NCBI RefSeq assembly: GCF_001693435.1 | Contig: NZ_CM004509.1 | Span: 2,837,643-2,901,642, forward strand | DNA length: 64,000 nt | DNA from: Gilliamella sp. wkB7 | Lineage (GTDB): Bacteria > Pseudomonadota > Gammaproteobacteria > Enterobacterales > Orbaceae | Reading direction: 5' to 3' | Shown here: positions 38,504 through 48,013 of the stretch, in pieces | Layout: each line of letters starts with the position of its first letter | Numbering within the stretch: the stretch's first letter is position 1 | Made by a program: the position numbers and the translations under genes | Notes under the pieces: generated by a model | What the model saw: only the letters and a program-made list of their open reading frames with translations | Databases searched by the model: none | What the model was told of the DNA's origin: nothing

Positions 38504-39223
38504 ATGTTAATTAATGCTAAAGATATTCTCGAAAAACTAAACCCACATAATAAAATCAATTATGACTCGGTACTTAAAGAAGTCATTGCCGATTGGCAAT
38601 CTGGATCCATTCGTCCTAAATTATTAATTCATAGCTGCTGTGCCCCTTGTAGCACATATGTTTTGGAGTATTTGGCACAGTATGCAGATATTACTATCTA
38701 TTTTGCTAATTCAAATATTCATCCTCGTGTTGAGTATGAATACCGGAGTGTAGTACAGCAAAAATTTATTGCTGATTTTAATGAAAAGACAGGCAACAAT
38801 GTTCAGTTTTTAGAAGCACCTTATCAACCCGCTGAATTTATTAAACAAGTTGAACATTTGCGTGATGCTCCGGAAGGCGGTGAACGTTGCCATCTCTGTT
38901 ATAAAATGCGTTTGGATTTAGCTGCAATCAAAGCTCAAGAATTGGGATTTGATTATTTTGCCAGTGCGTTAACACTCAGTCCTAAAAAGAACAGTCAAAA
39001 AATTAATCAACTTGGTTTTGAAATTCAAGAAATTTTTTCAGTTAATTATCTACCTTCCGATTTTAAAAAAAATAATGGTTATAAGCGCTCAATAGAACTT
39101 TGCAAAGAATATGATGTATACAGGCAGTGTTATTGTGGTTGTATTTTTGCAGCTAAAGCCCAAGGTGTCGATTTAAAAAATGTGATAGCTATTGCTAAAC
39201 AAGGATTAGAAAAACAAGCTTAA
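38504..39223 (+). CDS. queH: Epoxyqueuosine reductase QueH
   Basis: Reduces epoxyqueuosine to queuosine in tRNA, the last step of queuosine synthesis, in place of QueG. The 239-residue cytoplasmic protein has the QueH cysteines: HSCCAPCS (C45, C46, C49), GERCHLCYKMRL, and YRQCYCGCIF, which hold an iron-sulfur cluster and a metal centre. A nucleotide-binding-type Rossmann region follows the first motif. Length and motifs are normal. It is a single gene, divergent from the MATE gene and flanked on both sides by inverted copies of a 38-bp repeat, which suggests it may have been moved as a cassette. Confidence 0.93.
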   Translation: MLINAKDILEKLNPHNKINYDSVLKEVIADWQSGSIRPKLLIHSCCAPCSTYVLEYLAQYADITIYFANSNIHPRVEYEYRSVVQQKFIADFNEKTGNNVQFLEAPYQPAEFIKQVEHLRDAPEGGERCHLCYKMRLDLAAIKAQELGFDYFASALTLSPKKNSQKINQLGFEIQEIFSVNYLPSDFKKNNGYKRSIELCKEYDVYRQCYCGCIFAAKAQGVDLKNVIAIAKQGLEKQA

Positions 39224-39244
39224 TTTTTCATTAACTGGTATAAC

Positions 39245-39282
39245 TATACTGAAACGTAGCCTTAACCTGAAACTTTTTGACA
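39245..39282 (-). repeat. 38-bp dispersed repeat, copy B (inverted)
   Basis: On the minus strand it reads TGTCAAAAAGTTTCAGG...TTTCAGTATA and matches copy C (58040-58077) at about 34 of 38 positions. Its TGTC end points away from queH, as does that of copy A, so the two form terminal-style inverted repeats. Confidence 0.75.
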
Positions 39283-39417
39283 AAACTGACATTTTTACAG
39301 AATAAAAATACTAAACAAGCATAGTAAATAGTTAACGTATTTAGCTATAATGTTGTTACTATAAATAAAATTTATAGTGAAGCGCGGCTGTTTGATTTTA
39401 CAATGTGTGAGTTTATT

Positions 39418-42400
39418 ATGACAAAAAAGTATAGATTAGGATTGGATGTTGGTTCTACAACTGCAAAATGTGTTGTGCTTGATGAGCATGATAATTTTGT
39501 TTACACCAATTATGTACGTCATAATACCCATATTGTAGCAACAGTGCTTGAATTACTGAATGAAATCAAACAAAAGCTGGGTAATGATATTCATTTATCG
39601 GTAAAAGTAACGGGTTCTGCTGGAATGGGTATTTCAGAGAAAGCCGATATTGCTTTTATACAAGAGGTTGTAGCCGCTTCTGAAGTGGTGCAGCGCAAAT
39701 ATCCGGAAGTACGAACTTTAATCGATATTGGCGGTGAAGATAGCAAAATGATTTTCTTCTTTCCTGATCGTTCACCTGATATTCGCATGAATGGCAGTTG
39801 TGCAGGGGGAACAGGGGCATTTATTGATCAGATGGCAACTTTGCTTAATATTCCAATTCAACAATTTGATCAACTTGCTCAAAATCATACCCAAATTTTT
39901 CCTATTGCTTCCCGCTGTGGCGTATTTGCCAAAACCGATGTTCAAAATCTAATCAGCCGCAATGTTTCCAAAGAAAATATTGCCTATTCTGTTTTACATG
40001 CTGTTTGTATTCAGCTCGTTAATACTTTAGCGCGCGGCTATGATATTGTGCCGAAAGTTATGTTAATTGGTGGGCCGTTTTCCTTTATTCCAACCTTAGG
40101 CAAGGCGACTTTAGAGACATTAAAATTAGCAGAAGATCAAATCGTTAAAACTGACCATCCGACATTATTATCCGCATGGGGAGCTGCAATTCATCTTATT
40201 GAGCGAACCGAGCTTTCACTTGATGATTTTATTAATCGATTAAATGCCTCAACTAAAATCATAGCTAATCAATCTTTTCGATTAAAACCATTATTTAATG
40301 AATCATTATCTTTTAATGATTGGAAAAAACAGCGTAAATATATTCAAATTCCACGTTTAAATTTAACCGATTACCAAAAAGAATACGCTTTTTTAGGCAT
40401 TGATAGTGGTTCAACAACGACTAAAATTACACTCATCAGTGAAGATAACGAGCTTCTTTTTACTCATTATGCTCCTAATAATGGCCACTCTATCAGTGCT
40501 TTAATTAAAGGGTTAACCCTATTAAAAGATGAAATTGCTGCATCAGGTAAACAAATTGTCATTGCTCGCACTGGCGTAACAGGATATGGCGAAGAGCTTT
40601 TAAAAGCGGCTTTTGCATTTGATGATGGATTGGTTGAAACCATGGCGCATTTCGCTGCCGCTAAAAATATTGATCCAAACGTAAGTTTTGTTATGGATAT
40701 TGGCGGACAGGATATGAAAGCGATCTTTATCGCTAATGGAGTTGTCAATCATATTGAGCTTAATGAAGCATGTTCATCAGGTTGTGGATCTTTTATTGAA
40801 ACTTTTGCTAAATCACTTAATTCCAATACGATCGATTTTGCTGACGCGGCTTGCAATTCGTCCAATCCCTGTGATTTAGGGACACGTTGCACCGTTTTTA
40901 TGAACTCTAAAGTAAAACAAGCTTTGCGTGAAAATGCGACCATGGGGGACATTTCAGCAGGACTGGCCTTTTCGGTCATTAAAAATGCCATTCATAAAGT
41001 GCTTAAACTCCATGATATGCGTAAGTTAGGTAATAATATCGTGGTACAAGGTGGGACTTTTAAAAACCCAGCGGTATTTAGAGCATTAGAACAATTAACA
41101 GGAGCACAAATTACCAGCTCTAATATTCCTGAATTAATGGGTGCCTATGGAAGTGCATTAGTTGCAAAAAATCATTACCAACAAAACCCCGTTTTATCCC
41201 AGTTCATAGGGTTAGACCAGCTTCATAAAGCTGAAGATAACAAAGCCAAACCTTCACGTTGTAAAGGGTGTGAAAATAAATGCGATATTATGATTTATCG
41301 TTTTGCAAATGGGCAACGTTATTATTCAGGAAATAAATGTGAAAGATTCTTAAGTAATAATCAATACAAAGACAACAGTTCATTTAATATGCTCGATTAC
41401 AAAAACGAACTGTTATTTGAACGCGCTAACACCTCTAATCCTAATGCTAAAATCAATATTGGTATTCCACGAGTATTAGGTCAGTATGAGAATTTTCCTT
41501 TTTGGCACACATTATTAATGCAAAGTGGCATTAATGTCATACTTTCGCCTTATTCCACTCAGGCTATTTACGAAAAGGGTGCGGGTACGGTAATGTCTGA
41601 TAGTATCTGCTTCCCTGCCAAATTAGTGCATGGGCATATTATGGAACTTATTGAGCAGAAAGTAGATCGTATCTTTATGCCAATGGTTGTGTTTGAGTCT
41701 GCGCAATTTGATAATTCGGTTAATAATTACAATTGCCCAATTGTAAGTAGTTATGCTGAAGTTGTGCACAGTGCGATTAATCCCGAAAACAAATATAATG
41801 TGCCCCTTGATTATCCTGTTATCAACTTTACTGATATCCAATTACTGAAAAAAGGTTGTATTAATTATTTAACATTCCTAGGAATCACGAAAAAAGTGGC
41901 GGAAAATGCCTTTTCCCATGCGTTGATCGCTCAGTCAGAATATAAAAAATCGCTCTATAATAAAGCGGTTGAAATAGTCAACAATGCTAAGCAAACAGGT
42001 CGTTATGTGTTTATTTTAGGGGGACGACCTTATCATAGTGACAGTTTAATTAACCATAAAACTCCTGAAATTTTAAACGCACTAGGTTGTGATGTAATTA
42101 CTGAAGATTCGGTATTAGGTGCCATTAATCAATTATCTCCAGAATTGCAAATTTGTTCGCAATGGAGTTATCCAAATCGTTTATATGCTGCAGCCTCTTT
42201 TGTTGCTGAGCAACCTAATAATGTGCAATTTGTTCAACTTAACTCGTTCGGGTGTGGTCCTGATGCAATTGTTACTGACGAATGTAAAGCAATATTAGAA
42301 TCTAAAGGCAAAACTTGCACGGTGATTCGTGTTGATGAAATCACTGCGACAGGATCGGTCAGATTACGATTACGCTCTATTATTGAATCAATGCGCATGA

Positions 42401-43695
42401 ATCAACAGCAACCATTAATAAAAGTGGAGCGTAAAAAAACGGCTATTTTTAGTAAACAAGATAAACAACGCCGAACAATTTTAGCGCCGTTTATTTCTGA
42501 TTTTTATTCACCTTTATTACCGCCTATTTTTGCTTTATCGGGTTATAAACTCGAAACTTTGCCTAAACCAGATAAAAGTTCAGTTGAATGGGGACTAAAA
42601 TATTGTAATAACGAAATTTGTTATCCTGCGACTATTATTGTGGGTGATATTGTTAAGGCGTTACGTTCTGGAAAATACAATCGTGAAGAGGTCGCGGTAG
42701 GCATTACGCAAACAGGTGGGCAGTGCAGAGCAAGTAGCTATTTATCATTAATTAAAAAAGCGATGATCAGTAATGGTTTTGATGATATTCCAATTATTTC
42801 ACTTAGTACGGGTAATATGAGTCAAGATGAACAACCTGGATTTAAAATTAATTGGCTCAAAACATTACCTATTAGCTTTTTTTCTATATTGTTTGCTGAT
42901 TCACTATCCAAAATGTACTATGCCATAGCGCCAAGGGCAAAAGTAAAACAACAAGCGAATCAACTTAAAGAACTCTATACTCGAAAATTACAACAACTGA
43001 TTAATCAAAAGAAAGGGTCACGCTCAATATTTGCGCTATTAGCCGATGCAGTTAAACATTTTAATCAAATTGAAGTTGTAAATAATAAAGATTGTCCTCA
43101 AATCGGTATTGTTGGAGAAATTTACGTCAAGTATAACAACTTTGGTAATCAGCATAGTGTTGAATGGTTAATAGATCAGGGTATCGAGCCAGTTATTCCA
43201 CCTATGATTGAATTTTTTGCACAATGTTTTGTCAACCATGACAGTAATGTGGATAATCATTTAGTATCAAAAACCTATCATTCTTATTTAATGCATTTTT
43301 TTGAAAAAATAGCACAACGTTATATCGATAAAACTAATAAAATTTTGTCGACTTTCAAATATTATCAACCATTCCATAATATTCGCGATATTTCTAAAAA
43401 AGCTAAGCAGATCCTTAATTTATCCAATCAATTTGGTGAGGGATGGTTGATACCAGCTGGCATTATGACTTTTGCTGAATATGGAATTAACAATGTTATT
43501 AGCTTGCAACCATTTGGTTGTATTGCCAATCATGTGGTATCAAAAGGTGTTGAAAAGCGTATGCGCGATCTTAATCCTAAACTCAATTTATTGTATTTAG
43601 ATTTTGACGATGGCGCAGGTGAAGTAAATGTGCTTAACCGTTTGCACTTTATGGTAAGTTCATTAAAGTATTCACAGCTACAACGAATTGTGTAA
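39418..43695 (+). CDS. Giant acyl-CoA dehydratase activase-related protein
   Basis: A 1425-residue cytoplasmic protein of the BadF/BadG/BcrA/BcrD ATPase family, which energises electron transfer in 2-hydroxyacyl-CoA dehydratases and related radical enzymes. Two actin-like ATPase domains are visible: the first with LGLDVGSTTAKC near the N terminus and NGSCAGGTGAFIDQMA, the second with FLGIDSGSTTTKITL at about residue 326 and NEACSSGCGSFIETFA. Each has the cysteine for a shared 4Fe-4S cluster. Around residue 615 is CKGCENKC, a cysteine cluster, followed by a DUF2229-like region and a C-terminal HgdB-type part. The frame is open from 39403, but the ATG at 39418 gives the family start. No dehydratase subunit gene is adjacent, so the true partner is unknown. 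Confidence 0.88.
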   Translation: MTKKYRLGLDVGSTTAKCVVLDEHDNFVYTNYVRHNTHIVATVLELLNEIKQKLGNDIHLSVKVTGSAGMGISEKADIAFIQEVVAASEVVQRKYPEVRTLIDIGGEDSKMIFFFPDRSPDIRMNGSCAGGTGAFIDQMATLLNIPIQQFDQLAQNHTQIFPIASRCGVFAKTDVQNLISRNVSKENIAYSVLHAVCIQLVNTLARGYDIVPKVMLIGGPFSFIPTLGKATLETLKLAEDQIVKTDHPTLLSAWGAAIHLIERTELSLDDFINRLNASTKIIANQSFRLKPLFNESLSFNDWKKQRKYIQIPRLNLTDYQKEYAFLGIDSGSTTTKITLISEDNELLFTHYAPNNGHSISALIKGLTLLKDEIAASGKQIVIARTGVTGYGEELLKAAFAFDDGLVETMAHFAAAKNIDPNVSFVMDIGGQDMKAIFIANGVVNHIELNEACSSGCGSFIETFAKSLNSNTIDFADAACNSSNPCDLGTRCTVFMNSKVKQALRENATMGDISAGLAFSVIKNAIHKVLKLHDMRKLGNNIVVQGGTFKNPAVFRALEQLTGAQITSSNIPELMGAYGSALVAKNHYQQNPVLSQFIGLDQLHKAEDNKAKPSRCKGCENKCDIMIYRFANGQRYYSGNKCERFLSNNQYKDNSSFNMLDYKNELLFERANTSNPNAKINIGIPRVLGQYENFPFWHTLLMQSGINVILSPYSTQAIYEKGAGTVMSDSICFPAKLVHGHIMELIEQKVDRIFMPMVVFESAQFDNSVNNYNCPIVSSYAEVVHSAINPENKYNVPLDYPVINFTDIQLLKKGCINYLTFLGITKKVAENAFSHALIAQSEYKKSLYNKAVEIVNNAKQTGRYVFILGGRPYHSDSLINHKTPEILNALGCDVITEDSVLGAINQLSPELQICSQWSYPNRLYAAASFVAEQPNNVQFVQLNSFGCGPDAIVTDECKAILESKGKTCTVIRVDEITATGSVRLRLRSIIESMRMNQQQPLIKVERKKTAIFSKQDKQRRTILAPFISDFYSPLLPPIFALSGYKLETLPKPDKSSVEWGLKYCNNEICYPATIIVGDIVKALRSGKYNREEVAVGITQTGGQCRASSYLSLIKKAMISNGFDDIPIISLSTGNMSQDEQPGFKINWLKTLPISFFSILFADSLSKMYYAIAPRAKVKQQANQLKELYTRKLQQLINQKKGSRSIFALLADAVKHFNQIEVVNNKDCPQIGIVGEIYVKYNNFGNQHSVEWLIDQGIEPVIPPMIEFFAQCFVNHDSNVDNHLVSKTYHSYLMHFFEKIAQRYIDKTNKILSTFKYYQPFHNIRDISKKAKQILNLSNQFGEGWLIPAGIMTFAEYGINNVISLQPFGCIANHVVSKGVEKRMRDLNPKLNLLYLDFDDGAGEVNVLNRLHFMVSSLKYSQLQRIV

Positions 43696-43768
43696 TAAAA
43701 ACTAAAGGGTTAGTTTATTTTACTTTATTAAATTAACTAAACTGTAGGTTAATTTTTTAGGATCGATT

Positions 43769-44377
43769 GTGATATCAATTTACCAATTAAAACCCAAATT
43801 TCAATCACTACTGCGCCCGTATGTGAATAGGCTCTACAATGCCAATATAACGGCTAATCAAGTGACAGTTTCAGCTTGCTTGGGATCAATTTTTGTATCT
43901 TTTATTGTCGGTTTGCTTTCATCTTATCAATGGATTTTTTGCGTCATTCCCATTTGGATGTTGATTCGTATGGCTCTTAATGCCATTGATGGTATGTTGG
44001 CACGTGAATTTAATCAAAAAACGCATTTAGGAGCTTATTTAAATGAAATTGGAGATGTTATTTCCGATAGTGCGTTATTATTGGTTTTTACACAACTCGA
44101 TAATGTAAGTAACTATCTGGTTATATTAGTTATTTTGTTCTCTTTTTTAACGGAATATACGGGTGTTTTAGGTGTGATGATTGGCGCGTCAAGGCGCTAT
44201 GATGGCCCTATGGGCAAAAGTGATCGTGCTTTTGTCTTTGGAATAATTAGTTTAGGCATTGGAATTTATCAATTACCGTTAGATTGGATTGATCCATTGT
44301 TATGGATTGTTAATTTTTTACTAATATACACTGTGATTAATCGGATTCGAAAAGGTCTGCAAGAAACACAAAAATGA
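43769..44377 (+). CDS. ynbA: CDP-alcohol phosphatidyltransferase (YnbA-like)
   Basis: Transfers a phosphatidyl group from CDP-diacylglycerol to an alcohol in the inner membrane. The 202-residue protein has several membrane segments and the family metal-binding signature: NAIDGMLARE, then GAYLNEIGD, then a final D (D-x2-D-G-x2-A-R...G...D-x3-D pattern). Length equals E. coli YnbA (about 201). The GTG at 43769 has AGGA nine bases upstream. The next gene starts immediately: its first possible ATG overlaps the stop. The acceptor alcohol is unknown. It is the first gene of a five-gene ynb-type cluster. Confidence 0.85.
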   Translation: MISIYQLKPKFQSLLRPYVNRLYNANITANQVTVSACLGSIFVSFIVGLLSSYQWIFCVIPIWMLIRMALNAIDGMLAREFNQKTHLGAYLNEIGDVISDSALLLVFTQLDNVSNYLVILVILFSFLTEYTGVLGVMIGASRRYDGPMGKSDRAFVFGIISLGIGIYQLPLDWIDPLLWIVNFLLIYTVINRIRKGLQETQK

Positions 44378-44391
44378 AAAAAGGAAATAAT

Positions 44392-46146
44392 ATGCGTGAT
44401 CAACAACAAAAAACTTTTATAAGTCACGATGGCTGTCAATTATTTTATCGTTATTGGCCAGCAGTTGATAGCAGTGATGGACTTTCTTCAAAAGCGATTG
44501 TGCTTTTTCATCGCGGTCATGAACATTCAGGTCGTGTTGCTCATCTTGCTGATGAATTGAATCTACCAGATTATCAGATCTTTGCTTGGGATGCGAGAGG
44601 TAATGGTCAATCAGAAGGTGAACGAGGTGATGCGCCTAATTTTGCAACGTTAATTAAAGATGCTAACTGCTTTATTGAACATATTTTGCAAGAATATCAT
44701 TTAAAACATCAAGATATTGCCGTTATTGCCCAAAGTGTTGGGGCAGTGATTGCTTCTGCTTGGGTACACGACTATGTGCCTAATATTCGTGCGTTGGTGT
44801 TGGGGTCTCCTGCATTTAATGTCAAGCTTTATGTACCATTCGCTGTACCTGGATTGAAATTACTATACAACTTAAAAGGTAATTTTTTTGTTAATAGTTA
44901 CGTTAAATCTAATTTATTAACTCATGATGCTGAGCGAGCGAAGTCATTTACCCAAGATCCGTTAATTACTAGACCAATATCGGTTAGATTACTTTTAGAT
45001 CTTTATACCGTATCTGACCGAATTGTTAAGGATGCTAATGCCATTACCGTTCCGACCCAATTACTTGTTTCGGGATCAGATTATGTGGTAAAACGTAAGC
45101 CACAAAAAAGATTCTATGAAAATTTGGGTACCCAGCAAAAAGAATTTCATATTTTACCAAAATTTTATCATGATACTTTTGGTGAAAAAGATCGCCAAAT
45201 CGCTATCGACAGGGCAAGACGATTTATTATTGGCTGTTTTGAAAACACACCTAGTGTGCCATCACTCGTTAATGCTGATCTTGTTGGTTATACAAGGCAA
45301 GAGAAAGACTCTTTAGCAATGCCGCCAACAGGCTTGATTAAACCTTTATATTGGCGGTTTGTTAAAGCCATTTTAAAATATGCAAGTAGAGTTTCAAATG
45401 GTATTAAACTCGGTTTCGATACTGGTTTTGATTCAGGGAGTACCTTAGATTATATCTATCGTAATGAACCGACAGGAAATTCTAAGCTCGGGCAGTTTTT
45501 GGATTATATTTATTTACAATCCATTGGTTGGCGAGGCATTCGTCAACGCAAAATCCATCTTGAAGCGATCTTAAAACAAGCGGTTAACCAACTACAACAA
45601 CAAAATAAAGCTGTTAACATCGTTGATATTGCGGCGGGACATGGTCGTTATATTCTTGAAACCGTTAATCAAATAGCTCATAAACCTGATTCGGTACTAT
45701 TGCGGGATTACAGTGATATTAATATTCGTGATGGGCAAAAATTAATTGATGAACTTGGTTTAACAAACTTTGTTCGTTTTGAAAAAGGAGATGCATTTAA
45801 TCGGCAACAATTAGCTGAATTAACACCTCAACCAACATTAGCAGTAGTTTCAGGGTTATATGAATTATTCGATGATAATGCTTTATTACGTGAATCTCTA
45901 TCTGGTTTAGCGGATGTTATACCTGAAGGGGGATATTTAATCTATACCAATCAACCTTGGCATCCTCAATTAGAGTTTATAGCCCGTGCTTTGACCTCGC
46001 ATCGTGATGGGCAACCGTGGGTAATGCGCAGACGTACTCAATTGGAAATGGATCAATTGGTTGCTGCTGCTGGATTCAAAAAAATAGATATGTGTATCGA
46101 TCAATGGGGTATTTTTACAGTATCACTGGCGCAAAGAATTAAATAG
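44392..46146 (+). CDS. ynbC: Alpha/beta-hydrolase fused to a methyltransferase (YnbC-like)
   Basis: A 584-residue two-domain protein. The first about 300 residues are an alpha/beta hydrolase: FHRGHEHSGR, DARGNGQSEGERGD, and the nucleophile elbow AQSVGA. The second half, from about residue 330, is a class I methyltransferase with the SAM loop DIAAGHGRY. The same fusion and length (585) occur in E. coli YnbC. Substrates are unknown; a lipid or lipid-linked ester is plausible given the CDP-alcohol and PAP2-type neighbours. Two starts are possible: the ATG at 44374 overlaps the ynbA stop, and the ATG at 44392 has AAAGGAAATAAT directly before it and is preferred. Confidence 0.88.
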   Translation: MRDQQQKTFISHDGCQLFYRYWPAVDSSDGLSSKAIVLFHRGHEHSGRVAHLADELNLPDYQIFAWDARGNGQSEGERGDAPNFATLIKDANCFIEHILQEYHLKHQDIAVIAQSVGAVIASAWVHDYVPNIRALVLGSPAFNVKLYVPFAVPGLKLLYNLKGNFFVNSYVKSNLLTHDAERAKSFTQDPLITRPISVRLLLDLYTVSDRIVKDANAITVPTQLLVSGSDYVVKRKPQKRFYENLGTQQKEFHILPKFYHDTFGEKDRQIAIDRARRFIIGCFENTPSVPSLVNADLVGYTRQEKDSLAMPPTGLIKPLYWRFVKAILKYASRVSNGIKLGFDTGFDSGSTLDYIYRNEPTGNSKLGQFLDYIYLQSIGWRGIRQRKIHLEAILKQAVNQLQQQNKAVNIVDIAAGHGRYILETVNQIAHKPDSVLLRDYSDINIRDGQKLIDELGLTNFVRFEKGDAFNRQQLAELTPQPTLAVVSGLYELFDDNALLRESLSGLADVIPEGGYLIYTNQPWHPQLEFIARALTSHRDGQPWVMRRRTQLEMDQLVAAAGFKKIDMCIDQWGIFTVSLAQRIK

Positions 46147-46158
46147 TCGTTGGTTCAT

Positions 46159-47496
46159 ATGCAAAAACTAAAATTTGGAGCGTTAATCTATTATAAATTT
46201 GCTTTATTAGCTGGATTATCAATATTCTTTTTTACCAGTTATAACTTAACTAACTGGTTTACTGCAAACCGTTCCGATGTGGGGAGTTTGGTATTCAGTT
46301 GGGAATCCTCAACTCCATTATGGGCTTGGACAATTGTGCCTTATTGGTCCATTGATTTCATGTATGGTTTAGCCATTTTATTGGCCAGTTCTAAGCAATC
46401 ACTTAAAATTTTATGTTTAAGGCTTTTTTCGGCGCAAATTATTTGTATTACTTGTTTTTTGATTTTCCCTCTAAAATTTAGTTTCGAACGCCCCCATCTT
46501 GATGGTTTTTTAGGTTTATGGTTTGATGTTTTAATGGGTTTTGACAAACCCTTCAATCAGGCTCCTTCATTACACATTACTTTACTGGTGATCTTGTGGC
46601 AGTTTTATAAGAGTTATTTAAAATCAAAATTTACTCAATTGCTTCTACATGGTTGGTGTTTATTAATTGCCTTATCTGTTTTAACAACGTGGCAACATCA
46701 TTTTTTTGATGTTCCAACAGGATTATGGGCAGGTTGTTTTTGTATTTGGTTATGGCCAGAAAATGGAATAGCTCCTTTAAAAAGTAAATCATACCCTAAG
46801 CAATATACTTGGAGCGGCATTTACTTCCTACTATTTTTATTATCATTAAGTTTAGCTATATATATTGGTGGGGTTGGACTTTGGCTATTGTGGGTCGCGG
46901 GGGCTTTTGGATTAGTATCAGCCAATTACTTGGTATTTGGAGCAACAGGTTTTCAAAAACAAGCTAATGGACATTTTACGCTCGCGGTAGCAATTTTATA
47001 TTTACCTTATTTTGCAATTATGTGGCTTAATTCCCGTTTATGGACTTTAAAAAACAAACCAGCAGATTTTATTATGGACAATGTCTATTTAGGGCGGATT
47101 GCTTCGCAAAACACTTTGCAAATTAAACCTATTAATTCAGTTGTTGATCTCTGTGCAGAATTACCAATTGGACAATTTAATGGTTATTACAGTTTGATTC
47201 CAGTACTTGATATGACACCTTTGTCCATTGAGCAGTGTCAACGAGTAGCCGAAAAAATCGATCAATTTCAAAAGCAAGGTTCTGTCTTGGTCTGTTGTGC
47301 ATTAGGTTATTCGCGTAGTGCAACAGCCGTAATCGCATGGTTATTATTGACCAAAAGAGCGACTAATGTCGAAGAAGCAATAACCAAAGTGAAAACGGGT
47401 CGTAGTTCGGTCGTTATTTCCTCCAAGCAACAAGCAGTGTTAATCAATTGGTTTAATAGGATTCAAAAAGGAAGCCGCAGTGGTAAATTCGAATAA
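46159..47496 (+). CDS. ynbD: PAP2-type membrane phosphatase fused to a dual-specificity phosphatase (YnbD-like)
   Basis: About 445 residues. The N-terminal half is a multi-pass membrane PAP2-like phosphatase (QAPSLHITLL and the HHFFDVPTG motif, with the histidine and aspartate of the family). The C-terminal part is a dual-specificity phosphatase with C-ALGYS-R (VCCALGYSRSATA), the C-x5-R phosphate loop. E. coli YnbD has the same fusion. It probably removes phosphate from a lipid made by the cluster; inference from fold and context. A TTG at 46150 and the ATG at 46159 are both possible; the ATG is used here. Confidence 0.85.
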   Translation: MQKLKFGALIYYKFALLAGLSIFFFTSYNLTNWFTANRSDVGSLVFSWESSTPLWAWTIVPYWSIDFMYGLAILLASSKQSLKILCLRLFSAQIICITCFLIFPLKFSFERPHLDGFLGLWFDVLMGFDKPFNQAPSLHITLLVILWQFYKSYLKSKFTQLLLHGWCLLIALSVLTTWQHHFFDVPTGLWAGCFCIWLWPENGIAPLKSKSYPKQYTWSGIYFLLFLLSLSLAIYIGGVGLWLLWVAGAFGLVSANYLVFGATGFQKQANGHFTLAVAILYLPYFAIMWLNSRLWTLKNKPADFIMDNVYLGRIASQNTLQIKPINSVVDLCAELPIGQFNGYYSLIPVLDMTPLSIEQCQRVAEKIDQFQKQGSVLVCCALGYSRSATAVIAWLLLTKRATNVEEAITKVKTGRSSVVISSKQQAVLINWFNRIQKGSRSGKFE

Positions 47497-47956
47497 AGCT
47501 AAAATAACTGAAAATATCAATCAAACAGTTTTAGTAACATTTAATCATTTTCTTATTATAAGTCATCAATTAGAGGTTTTTTCGCGATTACTGACATTGA
47601 TAGCCTTGTTTTTTGGGTTAATGGCTAGTTGGGTCTTAAATTCTGTTTTATTGACAAGTTACAGTTTAGTCAGCTTTTTGGTTGGATTAATCAGTCAATA
47701 TTATGCACTACGTATAGCCTTTGATAAAAAACTATTTGATTATCTAGCCACCAAATACGATCAGTTTCCTGATATTTTAGATGAATTAGATAATGCCTTA
47801 TTGCAATTGAATTTAAAAAAATCGAAACAACAACCATTGCGCTCAATCGAAGATCGTCAAAAAGGGACATTGAAATTATTCAAAAAACAGATTGTTCTAA
47901 TTAGTATGCAGCTAATTTTCGCAATAGCGACAGTTATTTTGGGCGTTTTTGTTTAA
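47480..47956 (+). CDS. Small membrane protein inserted in the ynb cluster, function unknown
   Basis: A 158-residue protein starting with GTG at 47480, overlapping the end of ynbD by 17 bases; AAAAAGGAAGCC just before it supports the GTG start. Two membrane segments are visible around residues 38-56 (LTLIALFFGLMASWVL) and 136-157 (IVLISMQLIFAIATVILGVF), with a soluble, charged middle part. I recognise no family. E. coli ynbABCD has no such gene. Tight overlap with ynbD and 57 bases before the ynbB ATG suggest a real, co-transcribed partner. Confidence 0.7.
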   Translation: MVNSNKAKITENINQTVLVTFNHFLIISHQLEVFSRLLTLIALFFGLMASWVLNSVLLTSYSLVSFLVGLISQYYALRIAFDKKLFDYLATKYDQFPDILDELDNALLQLNLKKSKQQPLRSIEDRQKGTLKLFKKQIVLISMQLIFAIATVILGVFV

Positions 47957-48013
47957 TTTTCTGATTATTTTAAAATTGTCATATGTATGATAACAAACAA
48001 TATGGAGGGAAAC

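Noticed and set aside
43862..43874. matS-like GTGACAGTTTCAG in ynbA
   Set aside because: Two mismatches, including the end base, inside coding sequence. The same holds for GCGAAAACGTCAC inside matP. Only the 12/13 site before matP is reported.
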